Positions 24,508 through 35,806 of a DNA stretch of 64,000 bases are shown here, in pieces. Source of the DNA: Tetrahymena elliotti 4EA (taxonomy: Eukaryota > Ciliophora > Oligohymenophorea > Hymenostomatida > Tetrahymenidae). Numbering within the stretch: position 1 is the first letter of the stretch; each line of letters opens with the position of its first letter. The notes under the pieces are model-generated. The model did no database searches. It saw only the letters and a program-made list of their open reading frames with translations, and was not told where the DNA came from. The DNA lies in contig JH720312.1 of the NCBI GenBank assembly GCA_000231825.2, positions 471,718 to 535,717 on the forward strand. Reading direction: 5' to 3'. The position numbers and the translations under genes were made by a program.

Positions 24508-26018
24508 ATGTTCAAATCTTCTGTGACTCCTAAAAAGACTGTCCTTATAGTAAATTTTTATTTTGAGTAAAAATATTATATTTAATGCTTTGTAGGTTGG
24601 AGGTGGCTTTGGAGGTCTAATTGCTATCTAATCTTTAGATAATAACTTTAATGTGATTTTGGTTGATAGAAAATCATTTTTTGAGGTAATTTTTTATCAA
24701 GAAAAATATAGAGTTTATTTAATTAAAAATGTATTTTTAAAATAAAGTATACACCAAACTATCCTTTAGCATTGGTGGATCCTAACTTTATAGATGGAAT
24801 GACCCTTTCTCTATAAGATTTTGCTAAAACTCACAAATGCTAATTTATTTAAGGAACATTACTTTAACTATTCAAGGATAAGGCTTAGATCAAATAAAAT
24901 GATCAACAAACACTAGATATTTCCTTTGATTATTGTATAATTTCTACTGGCTCTTCTTACGCTTCTTCGATAAAACCTGAAAAAGAAATAGTTACAATTG
25001 AATAGAGAAAAGAACAAATTAAATAATAAATTGAAAACCTTTCAAGATTTAAAAAAGTTTTAGTCATTGGAGGGTAAAATAATTTTGAGTAATTATTATT
25101 CATTCTCATTTATTTTTTATAATAGAGGACCTGTAGGAGTTGAAATGGCAGGAATATTATCAGAACAATTCAAAAATCTTAAAGTTCATTTATGGAATAG
25201 GTCCCCAGAACTACTCTCATTATAACCTTAAAAAGCAAAAACTTAAGTTGATGAAATGCTAAGAAAACAAGGTGTTAATATTGTGTATAATAAAGAAGTT
25301 ACTCTATTACCAGTTTAAGGTAAATTTTTAATTATTTAACTTTTTATATTAAATTTTATCATTAAATAGAATTTGACCAAATATTTGATTGCAGAGGAAA
25401 TATATATGCTCCTAGCTTTATGATAGATGAATTCTAATAATGTAACCACCCCTTTTCAAAATTTTAAATATTAAAAATGATATTATAATTACACAAATTT
25501 TAATAATATTAAAAAAAGATATTAATCCTCAAGGATTGATAGTAGTGGATGAGTACTGTAGATTAAAAAATCACTAAAATATAATTTGCATTGGAGATGC
25601 TGCCTTAACACCTAACAATGAGTGTAAGATGTCCTATAATGCAGCCATCTAAGGCCAATATGCTGCTGAAAATATCATAAGCATAGATAAAAAAAAGAAT
25701 TCCTTAAAGAAGTAAATCATTTTATTTTTAAAAATTAATTAAAATTATATTTTTAATTTTCAAAGATTAGAGGGAGATGCTAACATGTTTCTTATATTAA
25801 TAAATTAAAAAACTTCTATTTAATGCTTTGGAGACAGTGTTTCTATCAAATCTACGGACACCAAAATATCTTATTAAAATAAAACAATCAAATCTCTTAA
25901 AGGATCTTTTTTTTACTCGTTAATAGCTAGTCTCTCAAGAAGATTGATAGTAATGATATCTGGTTGTAAAAAAAGAAAGTAGCCAGAACAAAATAAAAAT
26001 AATCAAAATATACCATGA
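24508..26018 (+). CDS. AIFM2/FSP1-like FAD-dependent NAD(P)H oxidoreductase, copy 2
   Basis: Seven exons at exactly the same positions and phases as copy 1: 24508-24549, 24596-24685, 24748-25073, 25126-25319, 25370-25441, 25519-25711, 25766-26018; 389 aa. It is very close to copy 1 in both exons and introns, so the duplication is recent. Motifs are kept: VGGGFGGL (closer to the canonical GxGxxG than copy 1), LVDRK, STGSSYASS, VIGGGPVGVEMAG, and CIGDAALTP. Differences from copy 1 are scattered and none breaks the frame. It ends just before the degenerate last-exon copies. Function as for copy 1, with the same uncertainty over substrate. Confidence 0.88.
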
Positions 26019-27523
26019 AAACGAATTATAATTTGAATAAAAATATCTATTTGCATTAAATATTAATTAAAACTTGTATTATATTTTACACTTTATATTT
26101 TTTATTCAATATTTCTAATAATTTTTAATTTTATTCTGATTCTAAGAAATATATCTATGCTTTTCTCACATATTTCTGAGAAAATCATTTCCCTTTTTCT
26201 CTTTCTATGAATTAGTTTATAAAATAGCCATTTAAAGAAGAAGTTAAAATAAATTGATTTTAAAGTCTTTATATCAAACCTACAGACAAACAACAAACAA
26301 GCTTCTTTACAAAGTTAAACAAACTATCAAGTCATTTTTAGGATATTATTTTTTAAAACTTGCATCAAGTTTCCAAAGAAGTAATGGCAATGATATCTAT
26401 TTATTAAAAAATAAAGAAAGAAGAAAGAAATACTAAAACTTAATAATTTTTATTTTCATAAATAAGTTAAATAAATATTATTTTATAAGATTTATTATCA
26501 GAGCTTAAGGTTTATTTTAAGGTATGTAATGGATAACCATAATAAAAAAAATAAGGTGAGTGAAATAATTATGATATTAATTATATTCAAAATAAAAAAA
26601 ATACATCAGCATTCAATATTAATTTATTGAAATATTTGCACTTTTTCATTATCTAATTAGCAAATTGATGTATCAACATTTCACATATTCTGATAAAATA
26701 ATTTCCCTTTTTCTCTTTAATTGAATTATTTTATAAAATTACCATTTAAAAAAGCAGCTAAAATAAATTTGTTTTAAAATCTTTATATCAAACCAACAGA
26801 CCTCAAATGATATTTACAAAGTTAAAGAAACTATCAAATGGTTTTTAGGTTGTTATTTTTTATAACTTGCATCACCTTTCTAAAGAAGAGTATTGGTAAT
26901 GTATCTGTCTATTACAAAATAAAGTAACCATAATAAAATAAATAAGGTGAATGAAATAAGTATGACATAAGTTACATTCAAAATAAATAAAAATTAATAT
27001 CTATAAGTATTAAATATTAATTAAAACATTTATACTTTTTTCTTCACATTTTTTTCTAAAATCTCTCAAATAATTTATTATGATTGTAATAAATTGATGT
27101 ACCAACATTTTACATATTTCAGATAAAATAATTTTCCTTTTTCTCTTTAATTGAATTGGTTTATAAAATAGCCATTTAAAGAAGCAGCTAAAATAAACTT
27201 GAGTTAATGGCATAAGTAAGAATCATACTTATACCCAAATACTTTAAAATTTTTAAAATGAGAAATATAAGCAAGCACTAAAATTTTATAAAGTACTGAT
27301 AAATTATTTAGAAATTCTGATTTAGATTAAAAAAATCATTACAATTTGTAATACAGTCTTTGTTATTTTTAATACCTGATTATTTCGGTCTCAGTTTTTC
27401 ATATCTTTATCAATTTTTAAGACATTAAAAATCAATTATTATACTTTGTTCAATCAATCAATATTTATTTTAAGATCCAAAAACTAACTAGAGATCAAAA
27501 GCAAATAAATAAACAGAATTATT
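26019..27523. repeat. degenerate tandem array: repeat units 2-4 and two ghosts of the FSP1-like last exon
   Basis: Three spacer units recur here (about 26041-26270, 26598-26790, 26994-27205), each with the TTTTCTCTTT and CCATTTAAAGAAG core. Two units run on into sequence resembling the end of FSP1-like exon 7. At about 26300-26425 the run AAACTATCAAGTCATTTTTA through GGCAATGATATCTA aligns with AAACAATCAAATCTCTTAAA through GTAATGATATCTGG of copy 2. A second, poorer copy lies at about 26815-26930. Both are full of stops and shifts. They look like the tails of further duplicated FSP1-like genes whose bodies were deleted. The stretch 27206-27523 is the upstream flank of copy 3. Confidence 0.65.
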
Positions 27524-29150
27524 ATGGGACAATCCAATTCTACCAAAAAGACTGTGCTTATTGTAAATTATATTATGGCTTTTATATTTAATAATGAATT
27601 TATCATATTATTTTAGATCGGAGGCAGCTTTGGTGGTTTAACTGCTGCTGAATATTTGGCAAAAAAATTTAATGTAATTTTAGTAGACAAAAAATCATTC
27701 TTTGAAGTAATAATATTCTAAAAACAAAAAATATGAAGATAAAAATAAAAAATGAATAATCTAATAATTCTTTTCAATAACAAGTTTACTCCTTCCTTCC
27801 ATTATGCTCTTTAGAATCCTGATTATATAGATAATATTACTGCAGATATATAAAATTATGCAAATTAAAAAAAATTCAAATTTATTAGAGCCACTGTTAC
27901 CAAATTGGATTCTAATTAGGCAACTCTTTAAGAATCTAAAGAGAGCTTTTAAACTGTCTTATTTGATTACTGCATAATAGCAACTGGTTCTAACTATGCT
28001 TCATCCATTAAGTCTACAGAAGAGATTTAAACTCTTGACTAAAGAAAAGAATAAATTAAAAATATTATTAATAAACTTATTAGTAGTGATAAAGTACTGA
28101 TTATTGGAGGGTAATTAACAATTTTTATTAGATATAATAATATTATTATTGATTCTTAATAAATATTCTAATTATTTCAGTCAAAATAATTAACATTTAT
28201 TTTAAAAATTTTTTAAATACTTTTTTTTGAATAAAAAAGAGGTGCTGTTGGAGTAGAAATTGCTGGTTTGGTTTAGGATTAATTCAAACACTTGAAAGTA
28301 GAGTTATGGACTAAGCCTTAAGAATTACTACCTTAATTTCCAAAAAGAGCTAGAAAATTAGCAGATAAAGCCCTTACAAAATTAGGAATTAAGATTGAAT
28401 ATGGAAAGATTTTAGATAAATTACCAGAATCATGTAAATTTTAATTTGAAAAATGATGCTATTACAAATTATTTAAAATTAGAATTTGACTACATTTTTG
28501 ATTGTAGAGGCAATATTTACTCTCCTAATTTTATGATGAACGATCAATTCAAATAATGTAAACTAAATTTCTAGAAAAATATTATTAACTCTCTTTTGTG
28601 ATCATTTTATAGATATTGATTCTAAAGGGAGAATAGTCGTTGATTAATTCATGAGATTAGAAAATCACAAACATATATACTGCATAGGTGATGCTTGTAT
28701 TACTCCTAATGATGAACCCAAAATGAGTTATAATGCTAGTATCTAAGGGTTGTTTGCTGCTTAAAATATTATTAAAACAGAAAAAAATGATACTTCTTTA
28801 AGAAGGTAATTAATTTGAATTTAATAGAAATATTTAAATTCTATTTTAAAATAAATAAAAACAGATTAGTTGATTCTGCTAATATTTACAATATTACTAC
28901 CTCCAAAAAGCAAGCTATACTTTGTCTGGGAGAGAAAATTGCATTTGAGTCTATTACTGTTTATTTCACTAAAATGATGATTGAATATGTTACATGCAAA
29001 TCATTCTAAGGATCTTCAGCATTCGGTGTTTTATCAGATATGTAAAAGTAGCTTATAATTTTCATGGCTTATGTTTTCAGCAAAATTAACAGAAAAAAAT
29101 ATCAAAATTAGAAAATAGATTCCCCTCCTCATTATCAAAAATTAAAATGA
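27524..29150 (+). CDS. AIFM2/FSP1-like FAD-dependent NAD(P)H oxidoreductase, copy 3 (N-myristoylation motif)
   Basis: Seven exons: 27524-27562, 27617-27706, 27785-28110, 28240-28433, 28483-28557, 28613-28805, 28865-29150; 400 aa. Intron positions and phases are those of copies 1 and 2, but the protein is clearly diverged, so this is the older paralogue. The motifs are IGGSFGGLTAAEYL, LVDKK, ATGSNYASS, VIGG-type IIGGGAVGVEIAG and YCIGDACITP. The N-terminus MGQSNS fits the myristoylation consensus (Gly2, Ser6), as does the known lipid-anchored animal FSP1. That suggests a membrane-bound quinone reductase. The C-terminal extension after exon 6 is specific to this family here. The substrate remains inference. 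Confidence 0.88.
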
Positions 29151-30013
29151 AATTCAAAATGCCAAAAATATATTTTTAAGTTCAAAAATAAAAACAATTT
29201 ACTTTAATCATATTTAGAGGTCAATTATTCAATTAGCATGTTAATTTTATATTAGTTTTCTATAAAATAAATCATAAAATATTTGATTAATTCCAAAAAT
29301 ATTTTTTTTTTTATACTACATCAAAATAAATTTAAAAGTTTACTTACCATCATCCATAAAAAGACAAAAATATAATTATTTATTATGATTAGTTAGATAT
29401 TTAATATAATTTTAGAATTAATTTATCTTTAGATTATATTTTAAACATGAATTATTTTTAGGTTTTATTCATAAATTATTTTTTTTATTTGAAATTTTCT
29501 GCAATAATATCTAAAAATTTGCATAATAGAATTGACAAACAACATATTTCATCATCATTAAAAGTGTTAAATACATCTTAAAATAAATATATCTCTTATT
29601 CTTATTCTTAATTAAATTAGAAATTAATGTAATTTTTTAATTTTATATAGTTAGTATCAACAAAAAGTAAACAAGTTTTTAGATCTAACAATTAAAATTT
29701 AGATAGATTTTAAAATATTTTTATTCAAATCAATAATATTAACAAAATTTGTTGGGAAATATTATTAATTTTTCATTTTACTTGCTACTTAATCCTAAAA
29801 TAAGTCAATTTGTTGAAAAAAATTTAAATAATTTTATTAGATTATTCTTATTATCCAATAATAATACTTATTTATGTTAAAATATATTTTCTAAATGAAT
29901 TTAATTTTTAAGTTTTTGTATTTCTGATAAATTAAAAGATTTGATTGAAGTTTATAAAAAATTACATATAAACAGTTTTTTAATTCTAAGAGATTAGGAA
30001 TTATCACTTCGAA
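29151..30013. other. AT-rich intergenic DNA
   Basis: No coding frame is supported on either strand. The base composition is typical spacer. Confidence 0.5.
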
Positions 30014-30655
30014 ATGGTTTTGATTACAAATTAAAAAATTAGAATATTTTTAACTTTAGGCTTAAAACTTGAGGGAGGCTAGTTTATGCATAATGATCTT
30101 ATAGAAAGAATAAATCACACTTCAAAAATATACTTTGATCTTTAAAAAAGGAAGAGTCTACCAGCACTATTTATTGTAAGTGGTAGAGGTAGAGGATAAA
30201 AAACAGAATCTTAAGTGATGGCTTCCTATCTGGAAACTAAAATTAGAGACGATAAATCAATAATACAAGAAAATAATTCAATGAATACAGTAGAAAATAT
30301 TATTTTTTCTTACTTCTTAATATGGAAACTTTATAATTAATAAAAATCTTTTTAGGATTTTGAGATGCATTTGATAACTTCTGATTATCATATTGAAAGA
30401 TCTAAACTACTTTATTATACTTTTAAACCTAACTTATAAAAAGCATTACAACAAATAAATTTAGACAATATTTATTTTCATGGATCATCCACTTAAAAGA
30501 AAAAAGAAATTATCAATTATAGTTTTCTTATCAACCAAATTTAAAATTATACAAATCCAGCCTTAGTTAATTGGAGATAATTAGCTTAGGATAGATTATT
30601 TGAAAATAAAGATATTGATTTGATATAGTAATTTACATCACATTTAATTAAATGA
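30014..30655 (+). CDS. DUF218 (YdcF/SanA/ElyC-like) domain protein
   Basis: Single exon, 213 aa, ATG 30014 to TGA 30653-30655. The order of conserved blocks is that of the DUF218 family: an opening strand with LTLGLKLEGG, a helix with HNDLIERI, the strand and Gly-rich turn LPALFIVSGRGRG, TESQVMASYL (the Glu/Ser of the SEA motif), IIQENNSMNTVEN (matching E-x-x-S-x-NT-x-EN), and MHLITSDYHIERS (matching VTS-x-x-H-x-x-R). Bacterial members act at the envelope and some bind nucleotide-like ligands. The function in ciliates is not known. There is no signal peptide or membrane segment, so it is probably cytosolic. The start is the first ATG in frame and lies immediately before the first strand. Confidence 0.8.
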
Positions 30656-31739
30656 CTAATTTTAGTTATTTATTGATTTATGTTTAAATTAAATTTTTTT
30701 TATAAATGCAATTTTATAATATATTTTATCAATTTTTTACTGATTTCTAATAAAATATTAAATTTTTGTTTGATATTAGTTTCATTCAAATATCTTTTTG
30801 TAAATTCTTCTTGAAACCTTATTTTTGAAAATAAATTGAAGATCAAGCATTTATTTAATATGAAGTTAAAGATAAAAGAATTATCAAATTATATATTAAA
30901 TAGTAAATATTTAAATAATAAGTTTATTGTCTTTATGAAAACAATTTCAAAGTTTTTTAAATAAACAAAGTAAAAGGTTTTGCTTGCTAACAAATATTTT
31001 ATTCTGGTACAAAATGGAGAAATTATGAAATAACTTTTAAAAAATCAAAACAACTCTAAAAATATAAAATATATATATATGTAAATTTCTCATTATTATT
31101 TGGAGATCAGCCAACAAATTTTTGATAAAAGATTTATTTCTGAAATCAAGAATATTAATATGTTATTTACAAATCCTTTTTATAATGTGTGATGTATATA
31201 TTGGGTATATTCTAATCTTTTCTTTAAAGCTTTGATGAAATTTTATCATAATTTAAATAACTTTTAAATTAAATTCAGAAATTCCCTTATTTAAAAAGAA
31301 AGATATTTTCAAAGTCTTCTCAATTAGGATCTATTTATGTATTATATTTTCTAAAATTTATTAAGCATTTTAACTAAACAATTACTACTTGTTTTATGGA
31401 TGGGGGTAAGTTAAATTCATTTAAATTTGATAAGTAAATTCAAAAGGGAAATTGTCAACTTATCTTGAAAAAATGTAATGTCAAAAAATCTTGATATTCA
31501 AATACACATTTTATGATCATTCAAGATATTTTTATCTTCTCTTTAGTTTAATTTTATATTTTTGATTGTAACATTCAATTCTTGATCGAATAGGCAAATA
31601 CAATATTATTATGGATATTTAGATAGGTCTATAAAATAAAAACTAAATAATCATAGAAAATTTTATTGGGTAATTCGAAAGAAATTCCGAAAAGTGTGGT
31701 AAAAATTCAAAAATGCATCTCTCTAATCTATTTATCTAT
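30656..31739. other. spacer with one interrupted open stretch
   Basis: On the plus strand, about 30779-31125 reads SFIQISFCKFFLKPYF, an in-frame TGA (30826-30828), then about 98 open codons including DQAFIQYEVKDKRIIKLYI and SGTKWRNYEITF. It could be a broken small gene, but no start, splice site or family is visible. The remainder shows no feature. Confidence 0.3.
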
Positions 31740-32084
31740 TCAGAGAAATGATGGCTATATTAAGGCATGATAAAAATACCAGATAAATATTTTTATATCA
31801 TAATATAAGCATATAAAAATGTATCTGAATTTACAATTATTTAAGCTAGAAGCTAAAATTACATAAAAAATTAACAAAATTGAAATAGAACCAAAATATG
31901 TTGATTTAAAAAAATAAATTAGTAGAAAAATGTAACAAAATACATAGATTTCTGAATTATTATTTAATTTCAAAATGTATCCTGAACTCAAGAAATTGGG
32001 GAAAATTAAATGAGAGGAAAAATAAAATAGAGGGTTAATTAATTCAAACAAGTTACTAATACTCTTCTTAATTAAATAAAACAT
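31740..32084 (-). CDS. possible small hydrophobic protein
   Basis: ATG 32084 to TGA 31740-31742 gives 114 aa. It has about three membrane-length hydrophobic segments: one around YVFCYIFLLIYFF, one around GSISILLIFYVILASS, and one near YIFICLYYDIKIFIWYFY. It holds only one UAR codon, near its end, unusual for random DNA of this composition. An overlapping plus-strand frame (about 31555-31870) is also open, so the strand is not certain. No homologue is recognised. It might be a real small membrane protein or a chance frame. Confidence 0.3.
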
Positions 32085-32738
32085 CTTTCTTTTAATTTTA
32101 ATTATTTAATTAATTTAGATTGAACTTTTTTTTCGGGTCGGAAAAAAAAAATGTTGATAATGAGAAATGTATTTGTTTATTACCAGTTTAATTAACAACT
32201 AGTATTAATATCTAGTAGAATTATTAGATAGACTTTTAAGTAATAGAAATAAATATTAATGAAAGCAATAAAAGGATAGAAAACACCTTAAACTAAGAAT
32301 TTGTAAAAGAAAGATGTAATTTAAATCATTAAAATTTTGATAGAAAAAATAAGATTGAAACATTTAATAAATATTGATATTTGTTATTTGTTATACAGAA
32401 TTATTTATATTAATTTTATAATTTGTTAGAGAGTTTTGTAAATAAATTATTTCTTTTTCTTTCATCTCAGTTTAATAATTTTAAACTTGGCCCTAAGCTA
32501 CCATTATTTGTTACTATTGCTAAGAATTTTGTTTGTTTTTAAACAAGTTATTTTACTTACAAGATTAAATATTATTTGAGTGAATAGGTTAGGTTTTATT
32601 TAAATTTGAAAGAGTGAGTTGGTTGTTTGATAAATATTTTAAATTGTTTGGTTATTTTGTTATCATGTCTTTATATATTTTAATATAATTTCTTTTCTGT
32701 TTTGTTTTGTTTTGTTTTGTTTTGCCATTTTAATCTAT
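32085..32738. other. spacer with hairpin and (TTTTG)5
   Basis: Contains a perfect 9-bp inverted repeat at 32126-32134 and 32141-32149 (T8C paired with GA8 around GGGTCG) and five tandem TTTTG units at 32700-32724, just downstream of the IST1-like stop. There is no gene. Confidence 0.6.
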
Positions 32739-33560
32739 TCAATAGCAGAACAATAGCTTACTCTTCTTTATTTGCTTTGAAGAGGAACGAAGAAACCCAT
32801 TTTGAAGCTTATTTTAAGCAATCAGAGTATTTTCATAATGGTTTTAAGGCTAGAATCCATTGAGATAGTGTTACATGCTTTGAGATGTATTACATTAGGA
32901 GTATATGTTTTGATTGCAAATATCTTAGTTACCAAATGCACTATTGAGAACATTTTAAACATAAACAAAGTTGTGAATATTTTCATTAAATTAAGGTATA
33001 GCCAGATTATATTTGCAGCAAAACATATTGACATAACCACAAAGATCGTCATAAGATGCAATAATGGCTGGGGCAAGAGCTTTTCTGACTCTATCATCAA
33101 TATTTATTGAAGCATAAATATTATTTTCTAATTCTTCCCCATAAAAACTAAGCATTTCATCTTTAAATTAACGAATGCATTCCATTCCAAAGATCAAATT
33201 AGACCAACAGATATTTTCAATAAAAGGAGAAAGATCCTTAATCAATTATAAACGTCCATTGGATTAACTTATTACTTGGGCATGGTCCTTTACGACATCA
33301 CATTTTCTTATTATTGATTCTGCAGCACGAACATTGAGTATATTCTCAATGATAATAGAGAGTTGAAGGATCTCTTATTACTAAACTCTGGTCTTCTACT
33401 AGCTGTTTTAAATATCAGATAATAAATCTTTTTCTTTTTGCTAAATGATTGCAAGACGACTACAATTGTATTCACTGAGCTTAATTTTAATGAGAGTACA
33501 CATGTAAATAATTCTTTGTTCATCAAGTTATTTTCTATTTTGAGATTTGCTTTGACCCAT
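32739..33560 (-). CDS. IST1-like ESCRT-III protein with N-myristoylation motif
   Basis: Single exon, 273 aa, ATG 33558-33560 to TGA 32739-32741. Residues of about 17-190 follow the IST1 (regulator of Vps4) domain: an opening helix ending in KIKLSEYNCSRLAIIQQKEK, a Gln/Arg helix pair, the highly conserved IIIENILNVRAAESII, a fourth helix LSPFIENICWSNLI, then GMECIRQFKDEMLSFYGEE and a closing helix ending in KYNL. IST1 binds Vps4 and CHMP1 in ESCRT-dependent membrane remodelling and abscission. Positions 1-6 read MGQSKS, a myristoylation consensus that would put the protein on membranes; that is not usual for IST1. The C-terminal 70 residues are Asn/Gln-rich, and no MIT-interacting motif is obvious. 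Confidence 0.82.
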
Positions 33561-35806
33561 CTTGACTCTATCTATATATTTCAGATGTTTTAGAATAAGA
33601 CTGTATTTATGTATTAAATGATTTAGTTTTTGCTTTGATTCTTTTTTAATTTTTTTTACTTTTTAATATGTAATAAATTTTTTGATAGCCTTGAGGCTTA
33701 CAATTAAAAGTTGGGAAAAGAGAAGTATTCATGAAATTTTTTATTTATTTGTTAGCATGATTCTTTCTTTTTTTTTATCTTGATTATTTATTTATTCAGA
33801 CAAGCAAACAGTAAAGACTTCCCATGAAGTATTTTTAAATTAAATGATGAATAAAAATTCACTTTTTTTAATCACCCAATTATTTGTTATTTTTTTTTAG
33901 ATGTAAATTATATATGATAGCTACTAAGAAATTGTAACTAAAAAAAGATTATTGTATTCAACTCAATTTAATTTCTCTTTAAAGCTTCTAAAATCGTAAT
34001 TTAAAAGTAGGAAGTAAGATGACTAATCTCAACTTAAATAACAATTCAATGTTGATGGTTCTATGAAATAATAAAATTAAGTAAATTTAAACATTTATTA
34101 GATAATTTCATCTTACATTATAAATTATTGGGAGCTTTTACCATCCTTTTTTAGATCATTTATTTCCCAAAGAAATAAATATGCTTAATAAATTTATAAT
34201 TTATCAATGAGTTAAAAATATAAAATCAACAAATAATTTATCCCTAGTAAAATATTTTAAAGAATTTTCTAAATATCTTCATCTCAAATATTAAAATGAA
34301 ATAAGAAATTATTTTAAAACGATAAAAACATAACTCGAATTCAAGAATCAAACAAAATCAAAAAGATTATTCTTTTTTACTTATATTTGCTTTGCAGTGT
34401 CTTCTGTCTACTTCATTTTTTATTTGACTCTTATCTTTAATAAATTGTCTAATCCATTTGGTTTCTCAAATTTATGACTATATATAGAATAGTTGTATGA
34501 TCAAATCTATTCTCTTAAATTTAAATATTACATACAATATGAGCATGATATTTTTGTTTTCTATTCTATATTAAATATTGAAAAATAATTTACTTTTTTC
34601 TATTCTCATTCATATCGACTTTCTCAGTTAAGTTATCTCAACTTTTAAAAACTCTCAAATAAATGCTCATGTATAAATAGTAGAAGCATAAAAAAAAGAA
34701 TTATTATGATAGATATAAAAGATAAGTTTGTTTCTTTCTCATAGCTCTTATCTTTTTAATATATTTTATTAAAAATCATAGAAATTAAATATTATGTAAA
34801 CATTTCTTAAATAAAAATCTTATAGAAGCAATACAAGTTGTTTTAAGTCTGCTCTCAAAAGATTTAGTTTGAATTTATTTAGTTTTATTTCTTTAAAATA
34901 AATTAATAAAAATTTTAAAATTGAGAATCATAAATTAAATATTAGGAGTAAAAAATTAGATATTTATTTAGATAAGACATTATTCAAATTTTAGACTCTC
35001 TTTTTCTCTTTTGTGCTAAAACAAAGACTATCTAATTCAGAGGTGAAATAACTTACAGAAATAGACAGAATTGGAGATAGTAATCATATATTTTTCTACC
35101 TAATTACTTTAATTCTAGCAAATTTATTTAATTTGTAAAAATAACAAATAATTAAGATATTTTTAATTTATTTTTGAAAATGTAAAAGAAGAGGTTATAA
35201 ATTTTAAAATCATAAAAATTAGTAGACTAAAAACATTTATTAAATCCAATTAAAATTAAAATTATAAATCAACCTTCTATCTTATTCTACTTCTTATTAA
35301 TCATTCTATTTTATTTTTGATTATTAATTTTTATCCTTTTAAAAAATGGTAATTAAATGATTAATTGAGTAAATGATATGCACAATAAAAATAGTGGTAA
35401 TAAAATATTCGTTATAATTTGGAAAGCTCTAAGTTGAATTATTCAAATAATGATTGAATTAAATACAAATTAGATATTTAAAGGTAATTCAAAGATTTAA
35501 TAATCTATCTATCAATCATACATGATATAATTAATATTGATTGATAATTCATTGGTAAATAGAAATTGAATGATTATAAAAACCTTAATTTGATTAAATA
35601 CCAGCTTTTTGACTAAATTCAAAGTTAAAATCTGAATGTTAAGAAAATTTAACTAATATTAATTTTTCGCTTTGCAAAAAAGAAAATAAGTTTGAATTTA
35701 GAATAGTTAATAAAAAAATCTTAGTTGAAAACTTACAATTTCATTAAAGGAACTCCTTGTGAATAGCTGAAATATTAAAGAATTTATCTTATTTATCTTC
35801 ATTTTT
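33561..35806. other. long AT-rich intergenic region
   Basis: More than 2 kb with no supported frame. The stretch 34370-34880 has a few protein-like runs on the minus strand, but these are broken by TGA and lack splice sites. Promoters of the divergent IST1-like and kinase-Kelch genes must lie here; no consensus is seen. Confidence 0.45.

Noticed and set aside
32700..32724. (TTTTG)5 run as a possible telomere or regulatory repeat
   Set aside because: The Tetrahymena telomere repeat is TTGGGG; this is a simple pentanucleotide microsatellite.
32802..33110. 102-codon plus-strand standard-code ORF
   Set aside because: It is the antisense shadow of the IST1-like gene, whose frame is supported by domain motifs over its whole length.
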